Notes under the pieces: generated by a model | Told to the model about the DNA's origin: nothing | Databases searched by the model: none | The model's input: the letters and a program-made list of their open reading frames with translations, nothing else | Program-made: the position numbers and the translations under genes | Assembly (NCBI GenBank): GCA_017609645.1 | Contig: JAFCDQ010000001.1 | Coordinates: forward strand, 62,001-126,000 | DNA from: Candidatus Woesearchaeota archaeon | GTDB lineage: Archaea > Nanobdellota > Nanobdellia > Woesearchaeales > ARS49 | Direction of reading: 5' to 3' | Length of the DNA stretch: 64,000 nt | In this document: one piece after another, positions 49,263 through 58,511 of the stretch | Numbering within the stretch: position 1 is the stretch's first letter | How the letters are laid out: every line of letters starts with the position of its first letter

Positions 49263-50450
49263 ATGAGTGAATATGCAAGAAACATTCCTTTAATGTATAT
49301 AATATCCGCATTATCTTGGTGTAGATTTGCTATACCAATACTAGCATTATTCTTCATAGCGTCTAAAGTTCCATTAGAACAATTCACAATAATCATGGCT
49401 ATATTTTCTCTTTCTATATTATTATTAGAAATTCCTTCTGGAATCATAGCAGACCTAATAGGAAAGAAAAGAACAATGTTAATAGCAAAAATATTGTATA
49501 TTGTAGAGATTTATTTGATAGCATTTTATAATGGATTCTGGATATTCTTAATAGCAAAAATAATCAGTGGAATAGGAGTAAGCTTTTGGTCAGGAGCAGA
49601 CCAAGCTTTGATTTATGATACTTTGAAAAGAATGAAGAAAGAAAAAGATCATAAAAAAATAATAGGAAATTATTTCACAATACAAAATGTCACAAAAGCA
49701 TTTGTTTTTATTATAGGAGGATTTTTGTTTGCAATGAATTACAAATTACCTGCAATAATGACTTTGCCATTTATTGTTTTGTCATTCATACTTATGTTTT
49801 TTATCAAAGAACCATATGTAAGCGGGAAAAAATTAGGAGTAGTAACTTCATTTAAACATCTAAAAGAAAGCTTAAGTTATTCCTGGAAACATTCATATGT
49901 AAAATACTTAATATTATATTCTCTGCCTGTTGCAACAACCATGTGGGTCATGCTCTCAATATCCTCGGCATATCTTGCAGAAATCTCAATTCCAGTTTAT
50001 ATGATAGGAATAATAGCATTCATAGCGTCGATGCTAACTGCATACATATCAAAAAAAGCATATAAAATAGAAGAAAAACTAGGAGAAAGAATATCACTAA
50101 TAGCAATACAAATCACAGCAATATTAGGGATTTTCCTAATGTCTTTAATGATTCCTTATTTAGGAGTATTATTTTATTTACTAATACCAGTTACACAAGG
50201 ATTTTTTATGATCATAATTAATAACTACCTCAATGAACACATAGAAACAAGCCACAGAGCAACAATAATCTCAATAAGAGTTATGTTTAGCAACTTAGGA
50301 GTATTTATCTTATTCCCCTTAGTAGGCTACATGATAAAATACAAAACAATGCACTTCTCATTCTTAATATTTGGAATAATAATGTTAGCTTATATGCTGT
50401 TGTTACTTATTTATTCAAGAAAATTGAAAATAAGTCAGATAAATCATTAA
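49263..50450 (+). CDS. MFS transporter
   Basis: A 395-aa major facilitator protein with about 12 helices. EIPSGIIADLIGKKRTMLIA is the classic motif A between helices 2 and 3, and FWSGADQALIYDTLKRMKKE follows helix 4, a pattern common in small archaeal/bacterial drug-exporter-like MFS proteins. In the second half HIETSHRATIISIRVMFSNL is the matching loop. It lies 35 bp after tatD and overlaps the convergent glyS stop by 4 bp. Substrate unknown. Confidence 0.88.
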   Translation: MSEYARNIPLMYIISALSWCRFAIPILALFFIASKVPLEQFTIIMAIFSLSILLLEIPSGIIADLIGKKRTMLIAKILYIVEIYLIAFYNGFWIFLIAKIISGIGVSFWSGADQALIYDTLKRMKKEKDHKKIIGNYFTIQNVTKAFVFIIGGFLFAMNYKLPAIMTLPFIVLSFILMFFIKEPYVSGKKLGVVTSFKHLKESLSYSWKHSYVKYLILYSLPVATTMWVMLSISSAYLAEISIPVYMIGIIAFIASMLTAYISKKAYKIEEKLGERISLIAIQITAILGIFLMSLMIPYLGVLFYLLIPVTQGFFMIIINNYLNEHIETSHRATIISIRVMFSNLGVFILFPLVGYMIKYKTMHFSFLIFGIIMLAYMLLLLIYSRKLKISQINH

Positions 50451-51937
50451 AGCTCTTTAAAACTGGCGCCCATAAGCAACTTGTAAAGAATATCTCTTAA
50501 ATCTTTTATTTTAACACGCTTTTGCTCTGCTGTATCTCTATCTCGAATGGTTACATCATTGTTTTTTAAACTGTCAAAGTCAACTGTAATGCATAAAGGA
50601 ACACCAATCTCGTCAAGTCTTGCATATCTTTTTCCTATACTGCCTGATTTATCAAACATCACTTCGTAACAAACTTTTAGTTCGTTGTATATTTCTTTAG
50701 CTTTTTTAACAAGATCTTCTTTGTTAGATAATAATGGAAAAATACCTGCGTGCAAAGGAGCAAGATTAGGATGCAAAGACAAGAAAACACGATCTTTATC
50801 TTTCTTAAAAGCATTTTCTAAAATAGCATAAAAAGTTCTATTAGTACCAATAGAAATCTCCCAAACATGAGGAATAAATTTCTTATTAGTTTTATCGTCA
50901 ATAACCTGCATATCCTGCTTGCTTGCTTTCATATGGCCTTTAAGATCATAATCTGTTCGATAATTGTTTGCAATTAATTCAAGCCAGCCTAAACTAGTCT
51001 TAACATCAAAATCAAAAGCTTCTTTAGCATAAAAAGCTCTTTCTTCATCATCTAATTCGCGAAAACGCATGTTTTCTTTCTTTAAACCATACACTTCATA
51101 CAATTGCTGAGTACGAGCGAGATAATATGCTATAAGCTTACCAGAAACAATTTTTTTAGAAACTAAATCCTTGCATTTAATTGGAGAAGCTTTTTTTTCT
51201 TTAGCTCTCTGAAGCATAACCTCATAATCCTTAACAGCATCCCAATTATCAATATTATTAATCTCTTTAGGATTAAAGAAAACTTCAGATTCCATCTGCA
51301 TGAACTCAACACTTCTTAACAAGGTTTGTCTTGGAGAAATTTCATTCCTATATGCTAATCCTGCTTGAGAAATACCTTTTGGAAGTTTGATTCGCATTGT
51401 TTTGTAAAGTCTTGCAAAATCTAAAAAAATATTTTGACAAGTTTCAGGCCTTAAATAAAGATCAGACTTGCCCACATTAGCAATAATCTTAACCATTAAA
51501 CTAGATTTCTCAACATCAGACAACAAACCCTTACATTTTTTATTTTGACAGACAATATGATTATCTCTTAATGCCTTGGTTAGTACTGATTCAGACATAG
51601 CTTCTTTAAAATCTCTTTTTGTAATTTCTGTAAGTAATTGATCAGCACGATAAACCGCACCACACTTCTTGCATTTAGTAATAGGATCATTAAAACTATC
51701 TAAATGACCACTAGCCTTGAAAACAGAAGCAGGCATAGTCAAAGCACCATCTATTTCCAAGAAATCTTCCTTCTGAACTAAGGCATTACGCCAGACATCA
51801 ACAACTTTTCTTTTGATTGCAGCACCATAAGGACCAAAATCAAAAAAACCAGCAGGATAATCTGCATAAATCTCGCTCGTAGGAAAGAATAAACCTCTTC
51901 TTAAAGCCAAATTAACAATATCTTCATAAGTGGCCAT
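50447..51937 (-). CDS. glyS: Glycyl-tRNA synthetase (class II, alpha2 type)
   Basis: A 496-aa GlyRS. It begins MATYEDIVNLALRRGLFFPT and SEIYADYPAGFFDFGPYGAA, the family N-terminus. A zinc-type knuckle (ITKCKKCGAVYRADQLL and HIVCQNKKCKGLL) is present; motif 2 includes GISQAGLAYRNEISPRQTLL and motif 3 the HVWEISIGTNRTFYAILENA region. The anticodon-binding domain follows with PNLAPLHAGIFPLL and DEIGVPLCITVDFDSL. It is shorter than bacterial alpha2 forms only in its inserts. Convergent with the MFS gene. Assignment is firm. Confidence 0.97.
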   Translation of the reverse strand: MATYEDIVNLALRRGLFFPTSEIYADYPAGFFDFGPYGAAIKRKVVDVWRNALVQKEDFLEIDGALTMPASVFKASGHLDSFNDPITKCKKCGAVYRADQLLTEITKRDFKEAMSESVLTKALRDNHIVCQNKKCKGLLSDVEKSSLMVKIIANVGKSDLYLRPETCQNIFLDFARLYKTMRIKLPKGISQAGLAYRNEISPRQTLLRSVEFMQMESEVFFNPKEINNIDNWDAVKDYEVMLQRAKEKKASPIKCKDLVSKKIVSGKLIAYYLARTQQLYEVYGLKKENMRFRELDDEERAFYAKEAFDFDVKTSLGWLELIANNYRTDYDLKGHMKASKQDMQVIDDKTNKKFIPHVWEISIGTNRTFYAILENAFKKDKDRVFLSLHPNLAPLHAGIFPLLSNKEDLVKKAKEIYNELKVCYEVMFDKSGSIGKRYARLDEIGVPLCITVDFDSLKNNDVTIRDRDTAEQKRVKIKDLRDILYKLLMGASFKEL

Positions 51938-51981
51938 ACAGCTTTAGATAAGGTTATTGTTTAAATAGTTTTTGCAAGAAA

Positions 51982-53013
51982 TTATTTGTTAGACTCCTTA
52001 TAAAGACTTTCTTTTAACTTCTCAATATGCTTTTTAGCATCTTCAACTGAATTCTTATCATTTTTAGGAATTAAAGCACAATACTTAATTCCATCTTTCT
52101 TTAATCTTGAAATTATAGAATCATTTTTAACATGCAAAGAACCAATCCTTACATAAATAACAGCGTCTTTATATTTTTTACTTAAAGTTGAAATAACTTC
52201 ATAAAAAATATTTTCTCTCTTTTTCTGCAATCCATTAATCTTATCTAACAATAAATATAAAGTAGGACTTTGAATCATTAATTTTTTAGGTTTATCTTTA
52301 ACCGAACTATATAAATCACTAAAAGCAACAATATATTTAGCACATTCTTTAGTTAATTTCATATCATCAGCACCATAAACATGAAGATCTTTCTTAATTA
52401 CAATTTCTAAACTTGTCAAAGGCAATGTCTCTTCACCTTTTTGTGAACCTTCTGACAATAAAACATCACCTTCTTTAGCGTGTTCTGTAAGAAAAACACA
52501 AATTTCACCAATATGCTTACTATGAGTTTCACCAAGCAAAACAACTTTTGCTTTCTCAAGAGCTGTATTAGAAGAATGAATTGAATAAATTTTAAAAATT
52601 GAATTAATATTTTCGTCACTTGTTTTTTCATCATCAAATTCTTTTTCTGACTTTAACTCAGGAAGCTCAATTCCCCCAACAACATCAGAACCTGCAGCAT
52701 CTGCACCAACAATAATACCACCTCTCCCTTTACCTTTACTTGGACCAATGTAATCAGGCTCCTGAATATTTTTCTCTAAAACACCTGCATGTTTCATCGA
52801 TTCAGAATCAGGCAAATATTCAGCGTTAGGATCAGACGCATTCTTAAGTTCAGGAAGCTTAAGGAGTTGCTTATTCTCTTCATCTGTCTGTTTTTGAGTT
52901 GTTTGCTTTTCTTTAGGCACAGAAATATCATAATCTTTAGCTACATCTTTAGCTAAAACAGTCACTAAAGCAGCTAAACAAGCACCTATTCCTAATAATT
53001 TTTTAAATCCCAT
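51982..53013 (-). CDS. Exported protein with ChaN/TraB-like domain
   Basis: A 343-aa protein. The N-terminus (FKKLLGIGACLAALVTVLA) is a signal or anchor, followed by about 120 low-complexity polar residues. The C-terminal domain (about residues 155-325) opens with KVVLLGETHSKHIGEICVFL and DVLLSEGSQKGEE and includes DAVIYVRIGSLHVKNDSIIS, a pattern (LGETH...H, then Gly-x-x-His) resembling the ChaN/TraB/EreA-type fold, which includes haem-binding and metallo-hydrolase members. The ATG is 26-33 bp after TTTATAAA, leaderless, with the shared palindrome upstream. Family link is by motif only. Confidence 0.7.
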   Translation of the reverse strand: MGFKKLLGIGACLAALVTVLAKDVAKDYDISVPKEKQTTQKQTDEENKQLLKLPELKNASDPNAEYLPDSESMKHAGVLEKNIQEPDYIGPSKGKGRGGIIVGADAAGSDVVGGIELPELKSEKEFDDEKTSDENINSIFKIYSIHSSNTALEKAKVVLLGETHSKHIGEICVFLTEHAKEGDVLLSEGSQKGEETLPLTSLEIVIKKDLHVYGADDMKLTKECAKYIVAFSDLYSSVKDKPKKLMIQSPTLYLLLDKINGLQKKRENIFYEVISTLSKKYKDAVIYVRIGSLHVKNDSIISRLKKDGIKYCALIPKNDKNSVEDAKKHIEKLKESLYKESNK

Positions 53014-53038
53014 TTTTTAATTATAATAGTTTTAATGC

Positions 53039-53076
53039 TTTATAAATCTTTTGGCCATTCACCATATTATAGTGGT
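53039..53076 (-). promoter_or_regulatory. Shared palindrome (18-mer) plus BRE/TATA, copy E
   Basis: On the minus strand ACCACTATAATATGGTGA (53076-53059) ends 12 bp before TTTATAAA (53046-53039), preceded by CAAAAGA. It serves the ChaN/TraB-like gene (ATG 53013) and lies in the short gap after the rfcL stop at 53081. Confidence 0.66.
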
Positions 53077-53080
53077 AAAA

Positions 53081-54259
53081 TTACTTAGCTTTTAACCAGT
53101 CTACTTCCTCTGCTGTAAGATCGAGAGAAGCTAAGTCATAATCATTATTAGCCCACAATTTGATATGACAAAGCATTTCATTTGCTTTGCGCTCAGAACA
53201 ATGAATCTTGCTAGCGAGTTTTTGAGCAACACCTCTGCGAAGTTCTTTATTTTTCTTAGCACGCCAATATTTAAGAATTCTTTTAGGAGGCTGATATCTA
53301 GTAAAACCAGGTTTTTTACTTTGTTTGGAAACAGCAATACCTGCTGTAATCAAATTATGAGCATAACTTAAATAACGCCAATGCTGCCATCTACGAATTC
53401 TTCCAATAAAAACATCTGCCCTACTAAGCTTATCAAAAGCATCAGCAAGTTCCTGACCTTCATATTCTAAAGGAAGATTTTCCTCAATCCACAACATACT
53501 AGCACTAATATCTTCCTCAACATTCTCTAAAGCAGAAAGGGCAACACTAGGATCAGAAGATTTTAAAATTTTAACAAGAGCATTAAACATAGTCTCAATC
53601 TTAGCACGATCACTAATACTATCAACACCATCTTTATTCAACTGATTAGAAATTATGAGCAATTGAAGATCAGTAATAGCAGCACGAACATCGCCACCTG
53701 CTCTTCGAGCAATACTTTTGACAACAGTTTCATCAGCACTAATTTTTTCTTCTTTCAAAATATTATTAAGCAATTTGTTGATGCTCAAATAATTAGGAGA
53801 CTTCCACATAATTAAATTACAAACAGATCTTAAAGAACTGAACTTAGAATCCCAAGGATTATTAGCAGTGCAAATCACAGGAAAAGAACTTTTCTTAATC
53901 AAAGCAACAAGAGCAGCAATGCCTCCACGATCTTCTCTGCCTGCCAAACCATCAACTTCATCAACAAGAATCACCTTACTCTTAGCAAACAAAGACATCT
54001 GCTTAATAGCATTACCCACTTTCTCATTAATCATATCTGCATTACGAAAATCACTAGCATTAACCTCAATCAACTCAAGCCCTTTTTCTTTAGCAATAGC
54101 ATGAACACTAGAAGTCTTTCCACAACCAGAAGGCCCATACAACAATAAAGCATTCTTTTTTTGAGATTTGAATTTATCCAAAAAATCAACAACCTGAGAA
54201 ATACTAGAATGAATCAAATCAGCAGATTTTTTAGGCGAATGTTTTTGAGTCCAAAGCAT
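53081..54259 (-). CDS. rfcL: Replication factor C large subunit
   Basis: A 392-aa clamp-loader subunit that, with RfcS, loads PCNA onto primed DNA. Starts MLWTQKHSPKKSADLIHS; Walker A LLYGPSGCGKTSSVHAI; Walker B VILVDEVDGLAGREDRGG; ITDLQLLIISNQ and the lid helices follow. It is shorter than typical archaeal RfcL (about 450-500 aa) because the Lys-rich C-terminal tail and PIP box are missing. The ATG at 54259 is preferred over a TTG one codon earlier. Divergent from valS. Assignment is firm. Confidence 0.95.
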   Translation of the reverse strand: MLWTQKHSPKKSADLIHSSISQVVDFLDKFKSQKKNALLLYGPSGCGKTSSVHAIAKEKGLELIEVNASDFRNADMINEKVGNAIKQMSLFAKSKVILVDEVDGLAGREDRGGIAALVALIKKSSFPVICTANNPWDSKFSSLRSVCNLIMWKSPNYLSINKLLNNILKEEKISADETVVKSIARRAGGDVRAAITDLQLLIISNQLNKDGVDSISDRAKIETMFNALVKILKSSDPSVALSALENVEEDISASMLWIEENLPLEYEGQELADAFDKLSRADVFIGRIRRWQHWRYLSYAHNLITAGIAVSKQSKKPGFTRYQPPKRILKYWRAKKNKELRRGVAQKLASKIHCSERKANEMLCHIKLWANNDYDLASLDLTAEEVDWLKAK

Positions 54260-54360
54260 CAATTTTCAGAAATATATCTAATTTAAATAATTAATGATTT
54301 ATTTAAAAAAGCCAAAATATTGTCGAAATCTTTAAAAAGAAACTTTCAGCTAATAAGGGT

Positions 54361-56724
54361 ATGGCAGAGCCAAAAATCAAAGAAAAGAAATGGAAAAAAG
54401 AACTAGAAGAACCTATATATACTAGCTGGAAGAAAAAAGAGCCATATTTCTTTAATGAAAAAAGCAAAAAAACAGTATATAGCATAGATACTCCGCCACC
54501 ATATGTAAACACACCAGTACACATAGGGCAAGTAACTACTTATGTTCTCATGGACATGTTTGCCAGATACAAAAGAATGACTGGACATGAAGTTTTATTT
54601 CCACTAGGCCTTGACAGAAATGGACTTCCAATAGAAATGGCGGCTGAAAAAGAATTCAAAGTCAGACTAACAGAAGTTCCAAGAAAAAAAGCAATAGAAT
54701 ACTGCCATAAAATATTAGAAAAAGCAACCTTGGCAAGCGTTGATTCATTTGTAAAATGCGGAATAGGATTTAACTCATGGAAAAAAGGAGAATATATAGG
54801 AACTGTCTATGAAACAGACAGTGCAAAGTATAGAAGTTTAACACAACACACATTTATCAAAATGTGGAAAAAAGGATTAATCTACGAAGATGAAAGAGTA
54901 AATAATTACTGCCCTGGATGCAAAACAACAATCGCAGACGCAGAAGTAATATATACAGATTTACCAGGAAAATTTCACGATATTAAATTTAAAGTAAAAG
55001 AGACTGGTGAGAATATTATTATCGGAACAACAAGACCTGAATTAATATGCACACTAGGAATGATAATCTTTAATCCTGCAGATGAAAGATATAAACATTT
55101 AGCAGGCAAAACAGCAATTTCTCCAATATTTGAAAAAGAAGTTCCAATTAAGGCGCACCCATATGCAGACATGGAAAAAGGAACAGGAATAATGATGATG
55201 TGTAGTTTTGGAGACTTAACAGATATTCGCTTTTTTAGAGAAGAAAATCTGCCAGAAATAGTAGCAATAGACAAAGACGGCAAAATGAATGAACACGCAG
55301 GATTTCTAAAAGGATTAACAGTAAAAGAAGCCCGCAAGAAAATAGTTGAAGAATTAGAAAAGAAAAAATTATTAGTTAAACAAACACCGTGCCAACACAG
55401 AACACCAATATGTGAAAGATCAAAAGATCCGATAGAATTCATAGCAATGCCAGAATTCTATGTCAAACAATTAAATTTCAAAACAGACATGAAAAAACTA
55501 GCTAAAAAACTTAATTTTTATGACAAAAAAAGCAAACAAATACTGCTTGATTGGATGGACAGCGTTAAAATTGACTGGCCAATAAGCAGACGCAGATTTT
55601 ACGCAACAGAAATACCAATATGGCACTGCAAAAAATGCGGAAAAGTAGTGCTGCCTCCTGAAAAACCAATCAAATACTATCAACCATGGAAAGAAAAATG
55701 CCCTGTAAAATGCAAATGCGGTTCAACAGATTTAATAGGTGAGACAAGAGTATTTGACACATGGTTTGATTCAAGCATAACTCCATTAAACATAATGAAC
55801 TGGGCTAGAAGTAAATTTTACGATAAGAATAAACCATGCACTCTACGCCCTCAAGGAAAAGAAATCGTGCGTACTTGGCTATATTACACATTATTGAAAT
55901 GCTATCAACTAACAGGAGATTGTGTTTTTAACGATGTCTGGGTAAATTATCACATAGTTGACGAGAAAGGGAAAAAAATGAGCAAAAGCCAAGGAAACAT
56001 AATAGATCCAAAAGAAATATTAGATAAATTTGGAGCAGAACCATTTAGATTATGGAGTGCAGTTGAAGGAAATATTACTAAGACTGATTTTAGATGCTCA
56101 TTTGACAGAATTGAGGGTGCGTGCAAAACTCTAACTAAATTATGGAATGTAGCAAGATTTATCTCAATGTTTCCAAATGCTAAGAAGCCAACAAAATTAT
56201 GTGAATTAGACAAATGGATAATAAATGAAATAAATGACTTGATAAAAACCTCAACTGAAGCTTATGAAAAATATGACGTTCACAATCCAGTCATAAAGAT
56301 AAAACACTTTTTATGGGAAACATTTGCATCACATTACTTAGAATTAGTTAAGAATAGAGCATATAATGACGATAAATTCAGCAAAGAAGAAGAAAAAAGT
56401 GCACACTATACATTACATTATGCTTTACAAAGAATTTTAGAATTATTAGCTCCTGTTTTGCCCATGATAACACACAAATTATATTCAGATTTATATGGGA
56501 AAGAAATACATTCACAAGAATTTCCAAAAGCTGAGAAGAAATTGAAGATTGAATTTACTACAGCTGCTTTAATTTCATTAAACCAAGCAATATGGAAAGT
56601 GAAAAAAGATGCTGGAAAGAGCTTAAGAGATGAAAAAGATTCTTTTGAAATAAACAAGCAATTTAAGAAAATAGAAAAAGACATGATGGCTACACACAAT
56701 CTTAAAGAAATAAAATATAATTAA
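54361..56724 (+). CDS. valS: Valyl-tRNA synthetase
   Basis: A 787-aa class Ia synthetase, archaeal type. The HIGH-like signature is DTPPPYVNTPVHIGQ, followed by VLFPLGLDRNGLPIEMAAEK; the editing domain has GTTRPELICTLGMIIFNP; zinc-binding Cys groups occur at NNYCPGCKTTIADAE, WHCKKCGKVV and CPVKCKCG; RVFDTWFDSSITPLNIMNW and the KMSKS loop GKKMSKSQGNIIDPKEIL close the core. The anticodon domain is short and there is no C-terminal coiled coil, as usual in archaea. ValS is preferred over IleS from the DTPPPYV and NGLPIE patterns. Leaderless-like TATA near 54330. Confidence 0.93.
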   Translation: MAEPKIKEKKWKKELEEPIYTSWKKKEPYFFNEKSKKTVYSIDTPPPYVNTPVHIGQVTTYVLMDMFARYKRMTGHEVLFPLGLDRNGLPIEMAAEKEFKVRLTEVPRKKAIEYCHKILEKATLASVDSFVKCGIGFNSWKKGEYIGTVYETDSAKYRSLTQHTFIKMWKKGLIYEDERVNNYCPGCKTTIADAEVIYTDLPGKFHDIKFKVKETGENIIIGTTRPELICTLGMIIFNPADERYKHLAGKTAISPIFEKEVPIKAHPYADMEKGTGIMMMCSFGDLTDIRFFREENLPEIVAIDKDGKMNEHAGFLKGLTVKEARKKIVEELEKKKLLVKQTPCQHRTPICERSKDPIEFIAMPEFYVKQLNFKTDMKKLAKKLNFYDKKSKQILLDWMDSVKIDWPISRRRFYATEIPIWHCKKCGKVVLPPEKPIKYYQPWKEKCPVKCKCGSTDLIGETRVFDTWFDSSITPLNIMNWARSKFYDKNKPCTLRPQGKEIVRTWLYYTLLKCYQLTGDCVFNDVWVNYHIVDEKGKKMSKSQGNIIDPKEILDKFGAEPFRLWSAVEGNITKTDFRCSFDRIEGACKTLTKLWNVARFISMFPNAKKPTKLCELDKWIINEINDLIKTSTEAYEKYDVHNPVIKIKHFLWETFASHYLELVKNRAYNDDKFSKEEEKSAHYTLHYALQRILELLAPVLPMITHKLYSDLYGKEIHSQEFPKAEKKLKIEFTTAALISLNQAIWKVKKDAGKSLRDEKDSFEINKQFKKIEKDMMATHNLKEIKYN

Positions 56725-56736
56725 GGCAGAGGTTTT

Positions 56737-57147
56737 ATGAATACATTACTTTTCTGGATTTTGCTTATTGGTTTGTTGTTAATTCTTTTCCAGTTAATTA
56801 TTCATGGCATATTAGCTTTTTTGGAAACAAAAGGTCGTCCTCAATTAACGCCCGATATGGTTCCTGAATTATTAAAGAAAGAAAAAAGTAAATTGGGAAT
56901 TTCAGAAAAAATAATAAAATGTAGATTTACAAAAAAAAAGAACTCTCGTATTTCTTTAGAGAATGGAATTTATTATATTAACTTCGGAACAAAAGCACGA
57001 GATTTAACTGTAAAACATGAAGTATTTCATGTTTATCGAGAAAAACCAGAACATATTAATAGAAAGGGTATATGGTTAACAATAAGATACTTTTTTTGGT
57101 ATGAAAATAGAGCTAAACTCTATACTGTTTTTAATATAAAAATATAG
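56737..57147 (+). CDS. Membrane-anchored protein with HExxH zinc motif
   Basis: A 136-aa protein with an N-terminal helix (LLFWILLIGLLLILFQLIIH, residues 4-23) and a soluble domain containing LTVKHEVFHVYREKP. HEVFH is a metallopeptidase-type zinc signature, and the downstream residues could supply the third ligand, although none is obvious. The size resembles small stand-alone or ImmA/IrrE-like HExxH proteins. It lies 12 bp after valS with GGCAGAGG before the ATG, so it may be co-transcribed. Protease activity is inferred from one motif only. Confidence 0.6.
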   Translation: MNTLLFWILLIGLLLILFQLIIHGILAFLETKGRPQLTPDMVPELLKKEKSKLGISEKIIKCRFTKKKNSRISLENGIYYINFGTKARDLTVKHEVFHVYREKPEHINRKGIWLTIRYFFWYENRAKLYTVFNIKI

Positions 57148-57148
57148 G

Positions 57149-57634
57149 TTAATTCATTTTACGTTCTCGTCTCAAGTAATCACCAATATCATAAATTCTC
57201 TTGAAACAAATGCCCAGGCCAGAAGGTTTTCTTATTAATTTACCATAACCAAGAGGTTCATTCTTAAGATTAAGAACAATAGCTATCTGATGTTTTTCTA
57301 CAGTTGATTTGTAAATAGCAGAACCCTGAATATCACGACCACAAACAAACAACCATTCACCTTTTTTGCTTATTTTGATAAAAGGAACTTTAGCATCACG
57401 AATTTTTTCCATCAAAAAAACAGAAGGGGCAAAAATATTTCTCTCATTATTTCCTAAAGAAATGCCAATAAACTTCAAACCAGACTGTTTAACTTGACTG
57501 GCGAATTTAATAAAAAATTTCCTAGCACGATCATCATCCTTAGGCTTTAAGAAAAAACCATCCTGAATCTTCAAAACATTATCAAAATTAACCAAACCTT
57601 CTGCCTTAAATTGTTTTAAAAATTTCTTCAACAT
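57149..57634 (-). CDS. PUA-domain RNA-binding protein, Nip7-like
   Basis: A 161-aa protein whose second half is a PUA domain: FAPSVFLMEKIRDAKVPFIK, then KKGEWLFVCGRDIQGSAIYK and IVLNLKNEPLGYGKLI. The preceding alpha/beta part (FLKPKDDDRARKFFIKFA, GLKFIGISLGNN) resembles Nip7/pre-PUA proteins of ribosome biogenesis. The ATG at 57634 sits 1 bp after the methyltransferase stop; a longer frame to 57712 would overlap that gene and is less likely. Its position behind an RNA methyltransferase suggests a joint role in tRNA or rRNA modification. Confidence 0.85.
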   Translation of the reverse strand: MLKKFLKQFKAEGLVNFDNVLKIQDGFFLKPKDDDRARKFFIKFASQVKQSGLKFIGISLGNNERNIFAPSVFLMEKIRDAKVPFIKISKKGEWLFVCGRDIQGSAIYKSTVEKHQIAIVLNLKNEPLGYGKLIRKPSGLGICFKRIYDIGDYLRRERKMN

Positions 57635-57635
57635 T

Positions 57636-58511
57636 TTATTTAACCTTAAATTTAGCAATAAAAAAAGCCTGAGTTTTATGCTCATCAGGCCAAAATCTTG
57701 CGCATTTAGCAATATTTTTATCTAATTCTTCTCCAAATACATTTGTTAATGCAGGAGAACCAACATCAACTTTCATAAGCTTAATATCAAAATCATCAAT
57801 CAATTTTTGAATTAAAAGCTCATTTTCTTCTGGTTCAAGAGTACAAGTAGTATAAACAATCACAGTATTTTTATTAGCAAAAGATTCAATAACAGACTGC
57901 ATAATATTATACTGACGATAAGCATTTTTCTTAATACCGTCCATATCAGTTTTTTCAAACCACTCATCATCAACAACATAATTACCCGAACAAGGAGCAT
58001 CAACTAAAATCTTATCAAACTCACCAAACTCATTACTAGCATGAGTAATATCTCTTAAAAAAACAGCAGCATTCTGCACATTACAACGCTCCAGATTAGA
58101 CCTTAATGATAACAGTCTGCGAGATTTATTATCAAAAGCAACAACCACGCCTTGATTTTTCATCATTTGAGAAATTTGAGTAGTTTTACCACCAGGAGCT
58201 GCACAACAATCCAAAACAAACTCATTAGACTTCGGATTAAGAATTTCAACTGCTATTTGAGAAGCGCGTTCTTGCAAATAAAAATAACCTAACAAATACT
58301 CAGGGATAGCTCCAAGAGAAAAATTAGCCTTAGCTTTATACGCATAAGAAAGATGAGGCAGTTTTGTCAATTGAATTTTAGCTTTTTTCAAGCGAGCAAT
58401 CAAATCTGTTTCTTTAATATTAAGAGTATTAACTCTAATTACAACAGGCAGCTGAACAGGAACAACTTTATGACCAAGAAGTTCATAACGTTTTTTTAAA
58501 TCTTTTTCCAT
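57636..58511 (-). CDS. RNA m5C methyltransferase (NOP2/NSUN family)
   Basis: A 291-aa SAM-dependent cytosine-C5 RNA methyltransferase. SAM site FVLDCCAAPGGKTTQISQMM; catalytic Cys residues in VDAPCSGN (motif IV) and VYTTCTLEPEENE (motif VI), the two-Cys mechanism of this family. The N-terminal RNA-recognition part (VVIRVNTLNIKETDLIARLK) is short. The paralogues act on tRNA (Trm4-type C48/C49) or rRNA; length and the adjacent PUA protein fit a tRNA- or rRNA-modifying enzyme. It overlaps cysS by 16 bp upstream. Confidence 0.94.
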   Translation of the reverse strand: MEKDLKKRYELLGHKVVPVQLPVVIRVNTLNIKETDLIARLKKAKIQLTKLPHLSYAYKAKANFSLGAIPEYLLGYFYLQERASQIAVEILNPKSNEFVLDCCAAPGGKTTQISQMMKNQGVVVAFDNKSRRLLSLRSNLERCNVQNAAVFLRDITHASNEFGEFDKILVDAPCSGNYVVDDEWFEKTDMDGIKKNAYRQYNIMQSVIESFANKNTVIVYTTCTLEPEENELLIQKLIDDFDIKLMKVDVGSPALTNVFGEELDKNIAKCARFWPDEHKTQAFFIAKFKVK

